Shown: piece after piece, positions 1 to 7,902 of the stretch
How the letters are laid out: each line of letters opens with the position of its first letter
Numbering within the stretch: the first letter of the stretch is position 1
DNA from: Candidatus Bathyarchaeota archaeon
GTDB lineage: Archaea > Thermoproteota > Bathyarchaeia > Bathyarchaeales > Bathycorpusculaceae
Reading direction: 5' to 3'
NCBI GenBank assembly: GCA_026014665.1
Contig: JAOZHX010000019.1
Coordinates: forward strand, 62,001 to 126,000
DNA: 64,000 bases
Program-made: the position numbers and the translations under genes
The notes under the pieces: model-generated
Told to the model about the DNA's origin: nothing
Databases searched by the model: none
What the model saw: only the letters and a program-made list of their open reading frames with translations

Positions 1-216
1 ATCTCCAGGTTTAACGACTAAAAAGATTATGTCAGCGTCTTTGGCGGCGCTGTGATTATCCGAGGATACCTCTATCCCCAAGGTTTGGAGTTCTTGAAGC
101 TTTTTTGGAACAACGTCGACGGCGGTGATTTTGCCTCCGTAGTTGCCTTTGATTAGGCTTTTGATTATGGCGCCTCCCATCATGCCTGCGCCTATGACTG
201 CGATTTTGTCGTTCAA
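1..216 (-). CDS. proC: pyrroline-5-carboxylate reductase, N-terminal part (cut by window edge)
   Basis: This is the first 72 codons of a gene that runs off the left edge. The reading begins LNDKIAVIGAGMMGGAI, a Rossmann dinucleotide-binding loop (GxGxMG), and continues to a DIIFLVVKPGD stretch, which is where ProC family members have their second beta-strand signature. ProC reduces pyrroline-5-carboxylate to proline with NAD(P)H in the cytoplasm. The start is a TTG at 214-216 that shares bases with the stop codon of the upstream small gene, so the two are probably translationally coupled. A GGTGA about 7 bases upstream could serve as ribosome site. The catalytic C-terminal half is not visible, so another 6-phosphogluconate-dehydrogenase-like reductase cannot be fully excluded. 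Confidence 0.8.
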   Translation of the reverse strand, partial: MNDKIAVIGAGMMGGAIIKSLIKGNYGGKITAVDVVPKKLQELQTLGIEVSSDNHSAAKDADIIFLVVKPGD

Positions 217-431
217 GTCGGTTCACCATGCTCTTGTTTACAAAGACAGCTGTTTTGCTCTTTAAACTTTTGTTGTTGGTTTGGTTTACTGATAAAGAAG
301 CTGACTAACAATGCTGCACCAACTAGGATGTACGAACAGAAAACAAGCAAAAGAACCGTGCCAACGATGAAAAGCCAGTTTCTCTGGAGCCTATACCATA
401 AGGGGCGATAAGAAAAAGACGGGGATGCCAT
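213..431 (-). CDS. small single-pass membrane protein, function unknown
   Basis: I do not recognise this protein. From the ATG at 431 it has 72 residues; the frame stays open to another ATG at 506 (97 residues). The N-terminal part is short and basic, followed by one strongly hydrophobic segment (roughly residues 20-45, with the core IVGTVLLLVFCSYILVGA) and a short polar tail ending in a CLC and HGEPT. The start at 431 is preferred because a GAGGTG and a TTTAAGAT stretch precede it, while the 506 start has no ribosome site. The stop overlaps the TTG start of proC by two bases, which argues that it is translated and is in the same transcript. It could still be a chance open frame. Confidence 0.4.
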   Translation of the reverse strand: MASPSFSYRPLWYRLQRNWLFIVGTVLLLVFCSYILVGAALLVSFFISKPNQQQKFKEQNSCLCKQEHGEPT

Positions 432-631
432 TAATCTTAAACCACCTCTTATCAAGTTTTTCCCATAACTAATTCGCCAGTTTCTTTTTTGACGCCCAGT
501 TGCCATGTAACGTTAAATTAGTCAAGCGCAAGAATACGAGCGGAAAAGGGTAAGTTGAAGTTCCACTTTCTACCAATAGAGCCGCATGCCACAATAACAC
601 CAGTCGGACACGAGCAGACTGTGCGTTCACT

Positions 632-1846
632 TTAATTTGAGGCATCCATGCCTTTTAGAAGCGACTGAACAGTTTGGGCTGACGCGTTAACTTTTATGCC
701 TCGTGTGTTAAAGTGGGTTGGAACCGCTTGATAGCCAGCGTTGCAGAGTGCGGTAAGGATTGTTTGGATGCTGGGGGTTGGCACGTTAAGTTTTCCGCTT
801 AACCTATCAAGCACAAAGTACGTGGCGGGTGCGGTGACTTCAGCTTTTATTTGTGTTAGCAGTTTGGTGATTTTAGCGGTGTTTTTGAACGCTGTACTCT
901 GATTTTCCACTATGACTTGCCCGATGAAGGCTGGGTCAGCGATGGCTCCTATCCAGAGTGGCCCAGCGTAGTCCATTTTTGCGCCGCATTCGGGGCATTT
1001 TAGGCTGCTGAAAGGTTGACGGACAGTTTCTCGGTGTAAACAATCAAAGCAGTGTAGAATATACCCTCGGTTCTTGAGGCTCTCATCAGCCCGTTTGCAA
1101 CCATAATCGATTTGAGCATACACGCGAATGTAGTGGTCGCTGCTGTGGCTAAAGAGGAAGCGGACGCCGATGCCATGTTGCGCCGCCACCGCTACCATAC
1201 AACCCGCTAGCAGACGTACCGCCAGCTCGTGACAGTATTCGGTTCGCAAAGGTTTGCCGCCGTACTTTCGCACGCATGCTTTGGAGTGGACTCCACACAA
1301 GGGCGCCAAATCCGTGGCAGTAACAGCCAGCAACCCTTTGTTCTTGAGTGCTCGGAACGCTGAATCCAGATATGGTACGGGGGTGCCAAAAGGATCGATG
1401 TCTATGATGTCAAAGCGGTTTTTCGGGGCAGCGTTGCAGGCGAGGATACAGTTGGCATCTTTATGCTTGAGCGTGATTTTGTCCTCTAGATGGTTTAGTT
1501 TTATGTTATAGTTTGCCAACTCATAGGCATGGTCGTTTATGTCGCTAAGAAGCACTCGCTTAACGCCCTCGATTTCGGCTGCGAAGCGGATGCCACGAAC
1601 CCCTTGGCTTGTCAGAGGCTCACAAATGCTGATTTCCTGTTTTATGATGTGCTGGTAGGCTTTGAAGGCTAAGACGGTTATGTCACGGTTGAACTCCATG
1701 ACGGGATTGTAGAACACCGGTGCTTTTGAGGGCGCGTAATCGCTGGGCACCACGCCATAAGATTCGAGCTTGGGCACTAAGACTTTGACTTTGCCTTCGC
1801 TTATAATTTCACTGGGAAAGCTCGGCGTGTACCCTTTGTTTGCCAT
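632..1846 (-). CDS. trm1: tRNA (guanine(26)-N2)-dimethyltransferase Trm1
   Basis: The 404-residue product is full length for archaeal Trm1, which uses S-adenosylmethionine to dimethylate G26 of tRNA. The N-terminal half holds the Rossmann methyltransferase fold, with a SAM loop around residues 85-100 (LTSQGVRGIRFAAE), the acidic strand end LLSDIND and the catalytic motif IDIDPFGTPVPYLDSA near residue 150. A family-typical stretch TATDLAPLCGVHSKACVRKY follows. The C-terminal part carries a zinc-binding pair, CFDCLH and CPECGAK around residues 265-290, and a WIGAIADPAF motif. It is transcribed alone, divergent from the THEP1 gene across an 83-base gap. The start ATG at 1846 gives the expected N-terminus. 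Confidence 0.95.
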   Translation of the reverse strand: MANKGYTPSFPSEIISEGKVKVLVPKLESYGVVPSDYAPSKAPVFYNPVMEFNRDITVLAFKAYQHIIKQEISICEPLTSQGVRGIRFAAEIEGVKRVLLSDINDHAYELANYNIKLNHLEDKITLKHKDANCILACNAAPKNRFDIIDIDPFGTPVPYLDSAFRALKNKGLLAVTATDLAPLCGVHSKACVRKYGGKPLRTEYCHELAVRLLAGCMVAVAAQHGIGVRFLFSHSSDHYIRVYAQIDYGCKRADESLKNRGYILHCFDCLHRETVRQPFSSLKCPECGAKMDYAGPLWIGAIADPAFIGQVIVENQSTAFKNTAKITKLLTQIKAEVTAPATYFVLDRLSGKLNVPTPSIQTILTALCNAGYQAVPTHFNTRGIKVNASAQTVQSLLKGMDASN

Positions 1847-1929
1847 GCAGTGTGCTCCGTGGTGCGTTTGGGTTAAGGAAAAGAATTTTATCGCTTATTT
1901 AGGCTATTGGTCGTGGTAGTGAGAAAAGC

Positions 1930-2469
1930 TTGCGAAATCGAGTCTTGCTTTTAACAGGGGCTCCAGGAGTCGGGAAAACAACTGTTGTGACTAAGACTTT
2001 AGAAGCACTCCAAGCCAGAGGCGTATGCATCGGCGGTATGATAAGCCGTGAAGTACGCGAAGACGCCGTCCGCGTGGGCTTTGAAATACTTGACGTAAGA
2101 ACTGGAAAAAGCGGATGGCTGGCGAACGCAAACCTGAAGAATGGACCGCAGGTAGGCAAGTACCATGTTAACCTAAAGGACTTGGATGACATCGGCGCCC
2201 AAGCTATAGTAGGAGCGGTGGAAAGGTGCAGCGTCATCGGCATCGATGAGATTGGTCCCATGGAGCTTTATTCTCCAAGTTTCAAAGAAGCCGTTGCAAA
2301 AGCCCTCCACAGCAGGAAAGCTGTGTTGGCGGTTATACATGCCAAAGCCAAAGATGCCCTGATTGCCCAAGCAAGAAACAGAACGGACGCAGAAATCATT
2401 ATCGTAACCTCAACCAACCGCGACGAGTTACCAAACGAACTGGCAAAAAAGCTGCTAAAAATAATCTAA
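1930..2469 (+). CDS. THEP1-family nucleoside-triphosphatase
   Basis: This 179-residue protein matches the THEP1/NTPase family, small P-loop enzymes that hydrolyse several NTPs; their cellular role is unsettled. The Walker A loop GAPGVGKTTVV lies at residues 8-18, a family-specific GGMISREVRE follows near residue 37, and Walker B is the VIGIDEIGPMEL stretch near residue 100. The C-terminal part contains IVTSTNRDELP, the usual nucleotide-base region. The start codon is TTG at 1930; no in-frame ATG lies upstream before a stop. It is divergent from trm1 and convergent with the small gene at 2593. Confidence 0.9.
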   Translation: MRNRVLLLTGAPGVGKTTVVTKTLEALQARGVCIGGMISREVREDAVRVGFEILDVRTGKSGWLANANLKNGPQVGKYHVNLKDLDDIGAQAIVGAVERCSVIGIDEIGPMELYSPSFKEAVAKALHSRKAVLAVIHAKAKDALIAQARNRTDAEIIIVTSTNRDELPNELAKKLLKII

Positions 2470-2481
2470 AAAAGCGCGGTT

Positions 2482-2556
2482 ACTACGACCATCACCACTC
2501 CAACTACGACCATACGTATGGTCGTGGCAACTATGCACCTTGGAATAGTCGTGGCA
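2482..2556. repeat. palindrome and repeat cluster between two convergent genes
   Basis: The sequence ACGACCATACGTATGGTCGT at 2506-2525 is a perfect 20-base palindrome. The 11-mer ACTACGACCAT occurs at 2482-2492 and again at 2503-2513, and its partial complement recurs to the right as AGTCGTGGCA and GGTCGTGGCA. The unit is therefore arranged two times in each orientation around the palindrome centre. It lies between the THEP1 stop at 2469 and the stop of the convergent gene at 2593. A bidirectional terminator or a DNA-binding site are both possible; no T-run follows the palindrome. Confidence 0.6.
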
Positions 2557-2592
2557 GAAATTGGAACTTTGCCGCGAGTGAAAGACGATTGG

Positions 2593-2877
2593 CTAAGGCA
2601 CTCTTGGTTTTCTCACTCTCTCTTGCTCGGGCTCATCCCAGTATTTCTCAAACTCTTCTGGTGACATCATCTTTAGGCTTCTGAGCTGCTGGCTAAATGC
2701 ATCCAAAGCACAGCGGTTGTTCATGTGGGCTCGGTAAATTTCTATGAGTAAATCCACAGACATCGAGGGCGAAACAGGCTTTTTAGCCATCAAAGAAAAT
2801 TCCTCAGAAACCTTCATTAAATCCTCATAAACACGCAAAGGCAAATTAACTACTTTAACCAAGCTATTCTCACCCAT
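2593..2877 (-). CDS. small ribbon-helix-helix-like protein
   Basis: The 94-residue protein begins with a beta-strand-like VKVVNLPLRVYEDLMKVSEE followed by two predicted helices ending in SVDLLIEIYRAHM, the layout of a ribbon-helix-helix DNA-binding domain or an antitoxin of that class. The C-terminal half is charged, with PEEFEKYWDEPEQE, and does not suggest a function. No toxin-like partner lies next to it. The ATG start at 2877 is chosen by the strand position of the first residues. The DNA-binding role is inferred from pattern only. Confidence 0.6.
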   Translation of the reverse strand: MGENSLVKVVNLPLRVYEDLMKVSEEFSLMAKKPVSPSMSVDLLIEIYRAHMNNRCALDAFSQQLRSLKMMSPEEFEKYWDEPEQERVRKPRVP

Positions 2878-3000
2878 CTTTTATTTATTTTCCGTAAGCT
2901 TGCTCTTTAATTTTCGCCAATTCCATGCGATGCTTTAGATGTTACTGGAGCTCTTGATACGGACTGGCACTTATTCTTCAATGTCAATTGATTGGTAATT

Positions 3001-3369
3001 TTATGTTGGTGGTCTTTTTTGTGCATACTGATAACGTCTGGGTTTACCGATGCGTGTTAAGATATTGTCTTTGACTAGGTCTACCAAGGCATGGGCAACA
3101 GCAGTGCGGTCGTAGTGGAATCCTCTGCGTGCAAGTTCGCTGTGCACTTCGTCAAGACTCTTGGGTTCGCCAAACCAGTTTTCTTCCCAGAGCTTCTGGA
3201 TTATGCCTCGGCAGGTTTCTGCTCTGGGCAGGGAGCTGGGGCGTTCGGTGGTTTGGGTGAAGCTGGTGTTTTTGAGGCGTTCGGTGACGGTGCTTAGAAT
3301 TCTGTCTACAGCAGTTTGGATTTGGTCGGGTTGAGCTTCGATTTCGAATTCGATTTCCCCGATTTTCAT
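3001..3369 (-). CDS. winged-helix protein divergent from nurA-herA
   Basis: The frame is open further upstream, but that extension crosses into the nurA gene. The likely start is the ATG at 3369 (MKIGEIEFEIE), giving 122 residues; a TTG 33 bases upstream is a possible alternative. The N-terminal third is an acidic strand-and-helix segment, the middle is a polar linker rich in Thr and Ser, and the last 60 residues look like a winged helix-turn-helix (SLDEVHSELARRGFHYDRTA, then LVDLVKDNILTRIGKPRRY). It sits head to head with the nuclease-helicase pair across a short region full of inverted repeats. It may regulate that operon or act with it; no database match is claimed. Confidence 0.65.
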   Translation of the reverse strand: MKIGEIEFEIEAQPDQIQTAVDRILSTVTERLKNTSFTQTTERPSSLPRAETCRGIIQKLWEENWFGEPKSLDEVHSELARRGFHYDRTAVAHALVDLVKDNILTRIGKPRRYQYAQKRPPT

Positions 3370-3417
3370 CTTTACGCGTATGGGTGGGCTTTGCTGTTTT
3401 TCTGTCAAGTCATCACT

Positions 3418-3492
3418 TATTGCATATTGAATTGTGCAAGATGCACATGCACAATACTTAAATATTTCACCAATAACTATTGCATATTGGTG
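3418..3492. promoter_or_regulatory. shared divergent promoter/operator of the wHTH gene and nurA-herA
   Basis: Several repeats are packed here. TATTGCATATTG occurs at 3418-3429 and again at 3478-3489, exactly 60 bases apart. TTGTGCA at 3433-3439 is the inverse of TGCACAA at 3448-3454, and CACCAAT at 3468-3474 is the inverse of ATTGGTG at 3486-3492. An AT-rich block CTTAAATATTTC (3457-3468) can be read as a TATA box on both strands: downstream distance fits near-leaderless transcription of the GTG at 3500 on one side and a short leader for the divergent gene on the other. The repeats are placed as operators would be. Confidence 0.6.
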
Positions 3493-3499
3493 AATCATA

Positions 3500-4576
3500 G
3501 TGATTGAACAATATACAATTACTAACAAATATAACTTTCCACAACCCAACATCGACACCCTACTCCCACAACGCTTTTTCGAGCAATCCCTCCATTCCCT
3601 CCAACGAGTGCACCAGCAACCACTCCAACTAAACACAGCCATTCAACGACTCCACACAACCGAACAATATGCAACCAGTCTACAACTAAAACCACAACCA
3701 ATCACCCTAAAACCAGACCGCCAAGGAACAACAATAACCGCCGCAGACACATCCACCATAAAGGTTGGTGAAACTATAACGGGCATTCTAGTCGCTGTCC
3801 GGGCTGCAACCGCATGGCGGCAAGACGGAACGTACAGGTATACAAGGCTTGGACCGTTCATATTCCACGTAACTGAAGAAAACAAAGACCAACTCTACAA
3901 TTCGCTCGAGCACGCTTATTTCAGCACCACCTGCAACAGCATGCACCAACCAACACCAAACATAATGCAAATGCCCATGCGTCTAGCCAACTTACTTGAA
4001 CGCTGGCTTCAAATCATGCTTGCCAAAACAGTCACCAAAGGTATTCTCCTATTCGACGGCTCCTTAACCGCCGGAACCCCTGAAACACCACCGCAGAGGC
4101 TAAAGGAAATCCTTAGCTGCGCACGTAAGAACGGCTCAACTGTTTTGGCGTTTTCCAAAGCCACGACCTTGCGAGCAAACGGCGTTCTCATCACCGAGCA
4201 GTTACCAAGCCGCGAACCGCCCTACCTACTGGAAACCGCAGGGTTGCATTCTAAGCCGCCGCAAGTGCTGTTGGGTAACGTTTACGTTGCTCGGCTAAAC
4301 AAGGCAAACATTGCTTTTCGACTCGACGTTGATAAAGAGGTGCTTTTTGAACAGCAGATAGATGCCATACAGAAACTGCTCGGCAACGACATCTACACAC
4401 AAGGCTACCCTGAAACGCTTCGTCTTTCGCATATTTTGTGTACGTTTACAGCAAACGAAGTCTTAGCCATTAAACACTTCATAACTCGTAAACACGGCAT
4501 CCAAATCATCAACCGCCCCGACATGCACCGCTTGTTATTTGGACCGTATGGATATAAGGGGGAAGCGTACGCATGA
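3500..4576 (+). CDS. nurA: NurA-type 5'-3' nuclease
   Basis: The 358-residue product has the NurA layout: an N-terminal helical region, an AADTSTIKVGETITGILVA segment where the first metal-binding aspartate lies (about residue 93), and a LLFDGSLTAGTP motif near residue 180 with the second conserved acidic residue. NurA is a toroidal nuclease that works inside the HerA hexamer to resect DNA ends in archaeal double-strand break repair. The GTG start at 3500 lies about 30 bases from the TATA block, so the transcript may be nearly leaderless. The stop overlaps the herA start as ATGA, the standard pairing of these genes. The Mre11 and Rad50 genes that often join the operon are not in this window. 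Confidence 0.88.
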   Translation: MIEQYTITNKYNFPQPNIDTLLPQRFFEQSLHSLQRVHQQPLQLNTAIQRLHTTEQYATSLQLKPQPITLKPDRQGTTITAADTSTIKVGETITGILVAVRAATAWRQDGTYRYTRLGPFIFHVTEENKDQLYNSLEHAYFSTTCNSMHQPTPNIMQMPMRLANLLERWLQIMLAKTVTKGILLFDGSLTAGTPETPPQRLKEILSCARKNGSTVLAFSKATTLRANGVLITEQLPSREPPYLLETAGLHSKPPQVLLGNVYVARLNKANIAFRLDVDKEVLFEQQIDAIQKLLGNDIYTQGYPETLRLSHILCTFTANEVLAIKHFITRKHGIQIINRPDMHRLLFGPYGYKGEAYA

Positions 4577-6033
4577 AACTCTACAAAAAAGAGGGCAACA
4601 TCCTCCAGATAATTAGCTTCCCAACTGAGAATGCGGAGAAAGGCGATTACCTCCTTGTTGAAGATGGCTACGCCGGCAAAGCATTAATTGCACAAGTTAT
4701 TGATGTGCAGTTCGCAGCTGTCCCAGGAGTTCTTGAGGAATTGTTGCGTACGCTGCCAGATGGCGGTGAACCCTTGCAGGGCGAAGACATAGATCCCATG
4801 GAAATCGCCCCCCACATCACCTACATCCAAGACGCCAGCCTATTGATTTGTAAAATCCGAGCTACCCTAGAAAATGATATGCTTAGCCCAAGCAGCAGTT
4901 GGCTACCCAGCCGCTCCCAATCCACTATCAAAAAACTCTCCACCCCTTTGCTCATAAAATTGGCAAAGATTGAGGGAAAATTACCCATCATTTTGGGGGG
5001 AACCAAAGACTCCACACTCCTCACAATCGATGCCTCCTCTTTGGACGGCACTTTAAACATAATCACGGGCAAGAAAGGCTGCGGTAAATCTCATCTCTCC
5101 AAGCTCCTTATGGTTAGTTTGGTTGGTTACAAAGCCACCGTCGTCATATTTGACCTCAACGGCGAATATGGCAACCTCGGAGTAACCAACGACGGCAAAC
5201 GCAACCTATACTACGGCAAAATTCATGTTTTTACGCCAGGCCAGAACTTTAAAGTAGCGCTGGAACAACTGAACCTAAACACAGTGATGGGCATACTGGT
5301 CAACGCTCTTCACCTACCCGGAACTTCTGCAAGAGAATTCCGCAGGCTCTGGAAATCGCTCAAGGAACGCGGCAAACTCAGCATGCAAGAACTCGGCGAA
5401 GCCATCCGAGACCTAAACTGCAACCAGCATGTCCGTGACGCTTTGGCTTCACGTTTCCATTCGTTTGTGAACTCAGGATTCTTCACTGATTGCCTCGCAG
5501 AAGCCACCTTGATGGATGAGACATTGATGAAAACTAAGGATGCAGGCGGCGCATTAGTCATCAACCTCAAAAACACCTCAAACGTCGACCGCCAAATCAT
5601 CGTTGAATATGTCTTGGGCAAACTAGTCGACTCGCTGCAGAACTGGAAGCTTAGAGCGGTTTTTCTATTTGCCGAGGAAGCCCACCTCTACCTGCGCGAA
5701 ACGTATTGGGACGACATCGTCACTAGGATGCGGCATTACGGGATATTCACAACGTTCATAACCAATCAGCCTGACACTATCCAAGAAACCATCTACCGAC
5801 AAGCCGACAACATATTCCTCTTCAACTTCACAAACGAACACGACCTAGACGTAGTTTCAAGGGCAGCTCGCGTAGACGCCGAAACCGTGCACAGCATAGC
5901 CCGTGATTTGCCGCCCCACCATTGCCTCGCACTTGGCAGAGTTGTTTGCGACTTCCCGATTGTTGCAAGAGTTCGGGCGTTAGACATCAAAACTATGGGT
6001 GAAACACGTCTATTCTTTAAGACTGTGAATTAA
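4573..6033 (+). CDS. herA: HerA-type hexameric DNA helicase/translocase
   Basis: This 486-residue ATPase starts with a HAS-barrel-like domain (residues 1-100), followed by the RecA/FtsK-type motor. Walker A is ITGKKGCGKSHLSK near residue 172, then the family-specific IFDLNGEYG; Walker B is AVFLFAEEAHLYL near residue 365, and the region after it, MRHYGIFTTFITNQP, matches the HerA sensor segment. The C-terminal lid ends DFPIVARVRAL. HerA pumps duplex DNA to NurA. The ATGA overlap with nurA implies coupled translation. Length is typical for archaeal HerA (about 500). Confidence 0.92.
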   Translation: MKLYKKEGNILQIISFPTENAEKGDYLLVEDGYAGKALIAQVIDVQFAAVPGVLEELLRTLPDGGEPLQGEDIDPMEIAPHITYIQDASLLICKIRATLENDMLSPSSSWLPSRSQSTIKKLSTPLLIKLAKIEGKLPIILGGTKDSTLLTIDASSLDGTLNIITGKKGCGKSHLSKLLMVSLVGYKATVVIFDLNGEYGNLGVTNDGKRNLYYGKIHVFTPGQNFKVALEQLNLNTVMGILVNALHLPGTSAREFRRLWKSLKERGKLSMQELGEAIRDLNCNQHVRDALASRFHSFVNSGFFTDCLAEATLMDETLMKTKDAGGALVINLKNTSNVDRQIIVEYVLGKLVDSLQNWKLRAVFLFAEEAHLYLRETYWDDIVTRMRHYGIFTTFITNQPDTIQETIYRQADNIFLFNFTNEHDLDVVSRAARVDAETVHSIARDLPPHHCLALGRVVCDFPIVARVRALDIKTMGETRLFFKTVN

Positions 6034-6116
6034 CTCGCTTTTACAACGAGCGAATCGTAGTTTTCATCAAGAAACGTTTTGTTCCACCTCTGGGCTGCCC
6101 GCTTGCCAACCTTCGC

Positions 6117-6563
6117 TTAGACGTACGAGTTAACTTTTGCAAGTTTTTCGCGATTTTTCCTAAAAAATAGTCTAAATGAAGCTGTAAGGTTGTAGGATTC
6201 AACCTCACTGAAGGGTACCCAGCGCAGTTCCGCAGCGTCGCTTGAGCAGACGGCGTTTCCAGACTTAACGTGCACAAGGTAGTCGATGATTACGTAATGA
6301 TATTTTACTTTGCCTGCCGCATCGAAATCAACGTTGCTGACCACGTCAACTAAAGTTGGGTTGTAGACTTCGAGGCCTGTTTCCTCTTTGGCTTCGCGGA
6401 TAACTGCCGTTTCGGGGCTTTCTGCCAATTCGACTAATCCGCCCGGTATGGTCCACTTGCCCTTGCTGGGTTCATTGGCTCGTTTAATCAAGATGATGCT
6501 TTCATTTCTGACGATGACTGCACCGACGCCGACGACGGGTTGGTCAGGGTATAGGCGCTTCAA
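6117..6563 (-). CDS. Nudix hydrolase
   Basis: The 148-residue protein carries a complete Nudix box at residues 42-64: GLVELAESPETAV followed by IREAKEETGL, with the R-E-x2-E-E core that binds Mg and splits a pyrophosphate bond. The sequence before it, PVVGVGAVIVRNESIILIKR, is the usual opening strand of ADP-ribose or NADH pyrophosphatase-like members; the true substrate cannot be read. The start is TTG at 6563 with GAGG seven bases upstream. It lies 25 bases behind the ABC permease gene in the same direction and probably shares its transcript. Confidence 0.88.
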   Translation of the reverse strand: MKRLYPDQPVVGVGAVIVRNESIILIKRANEPSKGKWTIPGGLVELAESPETAVIREAKEETGLEVYNPTLVDVVSNVDFDAAGKVKYHYVIIDYLVHVKSGNAVCSSDAAELRWVPFSEVESYNLTASFRLFFRKNREKLAKVNSYV

Positions 6564-6588
6564 GCCAAAGCCTCAGGATACGTAAATG

Positions 6589-7902
6589 TTATTCGTACCT
6601 TAAAGCTTCTACTGGCTTGAGTTTGGAGGCACGCCAAGCTGGGTAGAGCGCGAAGATGACGCTGACGCCGACACCAAACGCTAAAGCACCCAACAGCACC
6701 TCAGGAGTTAGCAGTGGCACGATTCTAAATCCGCCGCCTCCACCGAACACTCCTGAGCCGAGGATTCTCGCGGTGACATTTGCTAAGACCCAGCCTGAGA
6801 TGATGCCGATTATGGCGCCCATTAAACCGATTATTATGGATTCGCCCAGGAATATGGTCAGGACTGTTCTGCTTTTCATGCCTAAGGCTTTGAGGATGCC
6901 GATTTCTCGCGTGCGCTCGATGAGTGAGACAATCATTATGTTCATTATTCCGATGCCGGCGACGAGTAACGAGATGGCTGCTATGCCACCAAGGAACAGC
7001 TGGATTGTGCTAAAGACGCTTGTCAGTAGGCTTAGCACTGCGGTTGAGGATATGACGGAGACTTGGTTGCTAAAGTGGTCGGTTATGAGTTTTGAAACGT
7101 TGCTTATGGTTGCGTTGTCACTGCTTTTGAGCGTAACTATTATCATGTCGCATTGGTCGGTTCCAAAGAAGCTCTGGGCTTTCTCGAGAGGAATGTAAAC
7201 ACCTGTGTCGGATGGTCCCCCAATGCCGAAGCCACCGATTCTCTGCAGCACGCCTGATACGTCGGCTGTGTAGGTTTCGTTGACTGGAGGAAGAACGGTT
7301 GCGTTGGTCCAGGTGATGTTTATGCGGTCGCCTGGATTAAAGAATATGGTGCCGTTTTGTCCAGGTTGATTAACGCGTGTGCCTACCACTGTATCGTTTT
7401 CAGCGGGATTGGTGGGTATTGTTCCGTTAGCAGCCACAAACGTTGTGCTGTAAACTTGTGCATATTTGTTAAAGTCTACGCCGTAAATGGTGACTGACCG
7501 GTTGAGGCGTTCTGTTTGCACGTATCCTCCACGGCTGATGACGGCTAGCGAAGTTTCAATGTCAGGAGATAAAGCATCGATTTCGCTGGTGTAATTAATG
7601 TATAGTTTGAAGCCAGAGCTGTCGCTTCCTGCGCCGCCGAAACCTCCGCCTCCACCGCCGCCAAAACCACCTCCACCGCCTCCGCTTAGAAAGCCGCCTG
7701 TACTTGGGGTTACGATTAGGGTGTTGGCGGATAAGCCTTGGTTAAGTTGGTTTGTTATGGTTGCTTGCAAACCTTGAGTAATCGAGAGCAATGCCACGAT
7801 GGCGGCTATGCCTATAATAACACCTAAAGTGGTTAGAGCGGCTCTTAACTTGCGAAGTTTTATTGCGCTAAAGGAATAGCCAAAAATATCCAATGCCTTC
7901 AT
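6589..7902 (-). CDS. MacB/FtsX-type ABC transporter permease
   Basis: The 437-residue membrane protein has the MacB layout: a first membrane helix near residues 22-42 (TTLGVIIGIAAIVALLS), a large external domain of about 260 residues, and three helices between residues 305 and 430 with the family motif LIERTREIGILKALG. It ends ALYPAWRASKLKPVEALRYE, the conserved C-terminus. Such permeases couple cytoplasmic ATP hydrolysis to events outside the membrane, including export or lipoprotein release. The external domain starts with an odd glycine run (residues about 72-95, GGGGGGFGGGGGGGFGG). The start overlaps the ATPase stop by four bases. Confidence 0.93.
   Translation of the reverse strand: MKALDIFGYSFSAIKLRKLRAALTTLGVIIGIAAIVALLSITQGLQATITNQLNQGLSANTLIVTPSTGGFLSGGGGGGFGGGGGGGFGGAGSDSSGFKLYINYTSEIDALSPDIETSLAVISRGGYVQTERLNRSVTIYGVDFNKYAQVYSTTFVAANGTIPTNPAENDTVVGTRVNQPGQNGTIFFNPGDRINITWTNATVLPPVNETYTADVSGVLQRIGGFGIGGPSDTGVYIPLEKAQSFFGTDQCDMIIVTLKSSDNATISNVSKLITDHFSNQVSVISSTAVLSLLTSVFSTIQLFLGGIAAISLLVAGIGIMNIMIVSLIERTREIGILKALGMKSRTVLTIFLGESIIIGLMGAIIGIISGWVLANVTARILGSGVFGGGGGFRIVPLLTPEVLLGALAFGVGVSVIFALYPAWRASKLKPVEALRYE

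Noticed and set aside
3370-3642. N-terminal extension of the wHTH gene to an ATG at 3642
   Set aside because: It would cross the divergent promoter and the first 140 bases of nurA, and the added residues are Cys/Trp-rich noise. The ATG at 3369 fits the domain better.
6656-7198. 180-codon plus-strand frame opposite the MacB-like permease
   Set aside because: It is the complement of a well-supported membrane protein gene. Its Pro/Met-rich content follows from the complementary codons.
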